A stretch of 40,597 bases of DNA from Lachnospiraceae bacterium (GTDB taxonomy: Bacteria; Bacillota; Clostridia; Lachnospirales; Lachnospiraceae): the NCBI GenBank assembly GCA_017624115.1, contig JAGANQ010000006.1, forward strand, positions 1-40,597, in the 5' to 3' direction. The notes under the pieces were generated by a model. That model was given only the letters and a program-made list of their open reading frames with translations. It was not told the origin of the DNA and ran no database searches. Below, one piece after another: positions 37,750-40,597 of this stretch. Made by a program: the position numbers and the translations under genes. Numbering within the stretch: position 1 is the first letter of the stretch; each line of letters starts with the position of its first letter.

Positions 37750-40320
37750 ATGGCAGAAAATGGGGCGGAGCTAGAGCAATATGCCACTCATGCAGATGCT
37801 GAATTAAATCCGCTAACAGGGTTATATGATAATCATTTCTTTTATCGGAGGGCTGAGGAATATCTGAAAGCTGTAGAACCGGGCACATACTGTCTGGTGG
37901 CGGTTGATATAGAACATTTCCGTATGTTTAACAAGCTGTACGGAAGGGCTGCAGGAGATGATCTTCTGACAGGAATCGCTGATTATCTGTTAAGATTCCG
38001 TGATATTCATGGCGGTATTGCAGGCTATCTCGGAGGTGATAATTATGCAGTACTGATGTCCTATCAGATGGAATATATCAGGGAACTGAAGTACGGAATT
38101 ATCGATGTGGTAAAGCAGTGGAACAATACAGCAGGATTTTTGCCTGCACTGGGAGTTTATCTGATTGATGATATTACTGTTCCGGTGGAGACAATGTATG
38201 ACAGGGCGACGATTGCAATTTCCAAGGTTTGGGGAAATTATTCAAAACGTATCTGCGAATACAACTCTGATATGGAAGACAGGCTTCAGGAAGAGCTGGA
38301 GCTGCTTGTAGAAATTCAGGAGGGTCTGGAGAAGGAAGAATTTATTTTCTTTATTCAGCCTCAGTGCAATATTTCGACAGGAAAAATCGTGGGAGGAGAA
38401 TCTCTGGTGCGCTGGAAGCGCAGCAACGGAAATATGATACCGCCGGGGAAATTCATACCAGTACTGGAGAAGAACGGACTTATTGCGGATCTCGACCGAT
38501 ATGTCTGGAAAAAGGTGTGCCAGTGGCTGAGAAGCTGTCTGGACAGAGGCTATCACCCGGTGCCTGTATCTATTAATGTTTCCAGAATTGATATTTTTTC
38601 CATGGATGTAGCGGAATATCTCAAGGAACTGATGGAGGCTTATCAGCTTCCATCGAGGCTCTTAAAAATTGAGATTACTGAGAGTGCCTATGCGGAGAGT
38701 AATGATAAAATTATAAGAACTGTCAAACAACTCAGAGAAGCAGATTTTCTGGTTATGATGGACGATTTTGGAAGCGGCTATTCCTCCTTGAATATGTTAA
38801 AGAGTGTGGCGGTAGATGTGCTGAAAATCGACATGCGCTTTCTGGAGATAAACGAGAAGGAAGAAGAAAAGGGTATCGGAATTCTGCAGTCAGTTATCAA
38901 TATGGCACGTCAGATGCAGATGCCGATTATTGTGGAGGGTGTCGAGACAAAGAAGCAGGAAGAGTTTCTTAAGAAGATGGGATGCCGGTATACACAGGGG
39001 TATTATTACTACAAACCTCTTCCGGTAGAGGAATTTGAGAGTCTGATGTCAGATGACAGAAACCTTGATTTTGAGGGCTTCTGGTATAAACAGGTAGAGG
39101 CGTTCCATGTGCGGGAATTTCTGGATGCTAATCTGTTCAATGATATTATGGTAAATAATATTATCGGGGCAGCAGCATTTTATGATATGTATGAAAATCA
39201 GATTGAGATTACCCGGGTAAATGAGCAGTATTACCAGCTTGCTGGTATTTCTTCCAAGAGCGAGGCTGAAGACAGGAAATGCTTTTGGAATCATGTCCGT
39301 GATGATGACAGGCAGCTGTTATATACGATTTTTGAACAGGCATATGAAAATCCGGTGGGAGGCTCACAGGGGTATGTACATTATCTGAGAGCAGATGGAG
39401 CTGTGCGCTGGATTTATCTGAAGGTCTTTTTCCTGAGGGAGAAGGATGGACATAAGCAGTTCTACAGTGCGCTTACTGACATGACCGCTTTCAAGGAAAA
39501 GAAGGAAGAGCGTAGTCTGCCTGAAAGGACGGATGGTGGGTTTACAGAGGAACAGCTGGAGCTTATGGAGAAGTATTATGGTGATATGCCATGTGGCTAC
39601 GGTATTGCCAGGGTACAGCTGGATGAAGAGGGCAGACCATTTGATTATGAGATTGTGTATGCCAACCATGAGATGCAACGCGTCTATGGAGGTGAGACGA
39701 AACGGCTCAGTCATATACTGCTGAAAGCATTTTCTGATAATACAGATGAGCTGCTGGAGAAGGCATATCGGGCAGCATATCAGGGAGAAACAGTGGAATA
39801 TTCTGCACACAGTGCGGTGACGGGACGCTATCTGCAGCTTACGCTCTACCAGTATGAGTATGGTTATGTCAGCTGTATTATGCGCGATATTACGCATATA
39901 CATATTTATGAGGATGCACTTAAAACAATTATGCTGGGGTATCGGGAGATTTACTTTATTAATCTGAAGGATAACTATTACAGGATGGTTTACCCGGACG
40001 AGAATCATCTGTTGGAGAGAGGAAACTATGAGGGGGCGATAAACCGTCATTTTGAAACGGGAAAGATACTGCGCTATGATGAGCAGAATATAAGAAAATT
40101 CCTGTCACTAAAGAATTTGCAGGAGACATTGCAGAGGCGGGATGTTACAGAGTATAGATATCGCAGAAGCGTGAACGGAGCCGGTGAGGAATGGTGTCTG
40201 GTGAGTATCCGTGTCTCGAAGCGCTTGAATGGAGTGCCGCAGACAGCAACTATGGCAATACAGAGTATTGAAGAGCTGATGCGGGACAAGGAAGAAAACG
40301 AAAAAGCAAAATTTGAGTAA
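37750..40320 (+). CDS. Degenerate GGDEF-EAL phosphodiesterase with C-terminal PAS domains
   Basis: An 856-residue cytosolic protein. Residues 20-170 are a GGDEF domain with GGDNY (95-99) in place of GGDEF, so probably no cyclase activity; it may bind GTP. Residues 185-425 are an EAL domain with the catalytic set in place: Glu217 (GESL), Asn276, Glu308, Asp338-Asp339 in DDFGSGYSSLN, Lys359, Glu396 and Gln416. c-di-GMP hydrolysis is expected. About 465-590 is a PAS domain; 610-720 and 725-850 look like two more PAS-like domains. PAS placed after EAL is unusual. No membrane segments. Confidence 0.92.
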   Translation: MAENGAELEQYATHADAELNPLTGLYDNHFFYRRAEEYLKAVEPGTYCLVAVDIEHFRMFNKLYGRAAGDDLLTGIADYLLRFRDIHGGIAGYLGGDNYAVLMSYQMEYIRELKYGIIDVVKQWNNTAGFLPALGVYLIDDITVPVETMYDRATIAISKVWGNYSKRICEYNSDMEDRLQEELELLVEIQEGLEKEEFIFFIQPQCNISTGKIVGGESLVRWKRSNGNMIPPGKFIPVLEKNGLIADLDRYVWKKVCQWLRSCLDRGYHPVPVSINVSRIDIFSMDVAEYLKELMEAYQLPSRLLKIEITESAYAESNDKIIRTVKQLREADFLVMMDDFGSGYSSLNMLKSVAVDVLKIDMRFLEINEKEEEKGIGILQSVINMARQMQMPIIVEGVETKKQEEFLKKMGCRYTQGYYYYKPLPVEEFESLMSDDRNLDFEGFWYKQVEAFHVREFLDANLFNDIMVNNIIGAAAFYDMYENQIEITRVNEQYYQLAGISSKSEAEDRKCFWNHVRDDDRQLLYTIFEQAYENPVGGSQGYVHYLRADGAVRWIYLKVFFLREKDGHKQFYSALTDMTAFKEKKEERSLPERTDGGFTEEQLELMEKYYGDMPCGYGIARVQLDEEGRPFDYEIVYANHEMQRVYGGETKRLSHILLKAFSDNTDELLEKAYRAAYQGETVEYSAHSAVTGRYLQLTLYQYEYGYVSCIMRDITHIHIYEDALKTIMLGYREIYFINLKDNYYRMVYPDENHLLERGNYEGAINRHFETGKILRYDEQNIRKFLSLKNLQETLQRRDVTEYRYRRSVNGAGEEWCLVSIRVSKRLNGVPQTATMAIQSIEELMRDKEENEKAKFE

Positions 40321-40363
40321 ACGCATAATCTTACTAAATTTCCACATACTAACTCCATGACAA

Positions 40364-40383
40364 TGATTTGGAAAACCAAATCA
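40364..40383. repeat. 8-bp hairpin before the SpoVT-like gene
   Basis: TGATTTGG (40364-40371) and CCAAATCA (40376-40383) are an exact inverted repeat with a 4-nt A loop, 30 nt before the next start codon. No T tract follows. It may be an operator or leader hairpin. Confidence 0.6.
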
Positions 40384-40412
40384 GGAAGTATATCGTCGAT
40401 GGAGGAGAATTT

Positions 40413-40597
40413 ATGAAGGCAACAGGAATTGTGAGAAGAATAGATGACCTTGGCAGGGTAGTGGTTCCGAAGGAGATAAGAAGAACACTGAGAATACGTG
40501 AGGGTGACCCGCTGGAAATCTTCACTGACCATGAGGGTGAGATTATCCTTAAGAAATATTCTCCGATAGGTGAACTGAGTCTTTTTGCAAAGCAGTA
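40413..40597 (+). CDS. SpoVT/AbrB-type regulator (cut by window end)
   Basis: The first 61 codons of a swapped-hairpin regulator: MKATGIVRRIDDLGRVVVPK then EIRRTLRIREGDPLEIFTD. This matches the N-terminal DNA-binding domain of SpoVT and related sporulation or transition-state regulators, which are about 180 residues with a C-terminal GAF-like domain. GGAGGAG precedes the ATG. The gene runs off the right edge after ...LSLFAKQ, where SpoVT also has ELSLFA-type residues. Confidence 0.85.
   Translation, partial: MKATGIVRRIDDLGRVVVPKEIRRTLRIREGDPLEIFTDHEGEIILKKYSPIGELSLFAKQ

Noticed and set aside
1..40597. CRISPR array, tRNA or rRNA genes, intact transposases
   Set aside because: No regularly spaced repeats, cloverleaf-like segments ending in CCA, rRNA-like stretches or DDE transposase frames were seen.

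Overview
The window is a chromosomal segment of a low-to-medium GC Gram-positive anaerobe, most likely a gut Lachnospiraceae (class Clostridia). Evidence for this is the gene types (Smr-less MutS2-like protein, DUF6472, DUF1848, XRE, PadR and HAAS-type regulators, SpoVT/AbrB), the strong AGGAGG ribosome binding sites, many TTGACN-17-TATAAT promoters, and several cytoplasmic c-di-GMP proteins. No rRNA, tRNA, CRISPR array or intact transposase was seen.

Region 1 (1-3650) is a graveyard of mobile DNA. It holds the C-terminal stub of a conjugative-element helicase, a small element-associated protein, an intact Fic protein whose promoter is studded with copies of one 11-bp motif, the tail of a DUF4143-type ATPase, and a broken gene joining an XRE helix-turn-helix to a FlhA-like domain. 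Region 2 (3650-12800) begins with an ABC-F ATPase behind a long attenuator-like leader. It continues with an HSDH-like short-chain dehydrogenase, then thiC plus a MATE exporter behind what looks like a decayed TPP riboswitch. It ends with a two-gene unit, HD-GYP plus DHH phosphoesterase, driven by a perfect consensus promoter. These two enzymes could together take c-di-GMP to GMP.

Region 3 (12800-23400) carries ilvE, a large beta-helix/Ig-like protein without signal peptide (minus strand), a HAD remnant, DUF6472, a coiled-coil protein, DUF1848, a translationally coupled AbrB-acyltransferase pair (minus strand), and two sodium-coupled amino acid transporters in tandem. Region 4 (23400-29050) has a structured 0.4-kb leader, a MutS2-like ATPase, a LacI-like/GGDEF diguanylate cyclase and a second MATE exporter.

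Region 5 (29028-35830) is a carbohydrate locus. A GH2-GH115 operon runs on the minus strand, divergent from an AraC regulator that overlaps a PadR gene and a stub HAAS gene. Region 6 (35950-40597) has an SLC13/ArsB-type permease, a GreA-like factor, a degenerate GGDEF-EAL-PAS phosphodiesterase, and the start of a SpoVT/AbrB gene cut by the window end.

The themes are c-di-GMP turnover (one cyclase, two phosphodiesterases, one candidate pGpG hydrolase within 31 kb), plant-glycan processing, and unusually many small repeats and leader structures in front of genes. All functional statements come from reading the sequence; no database search was run.
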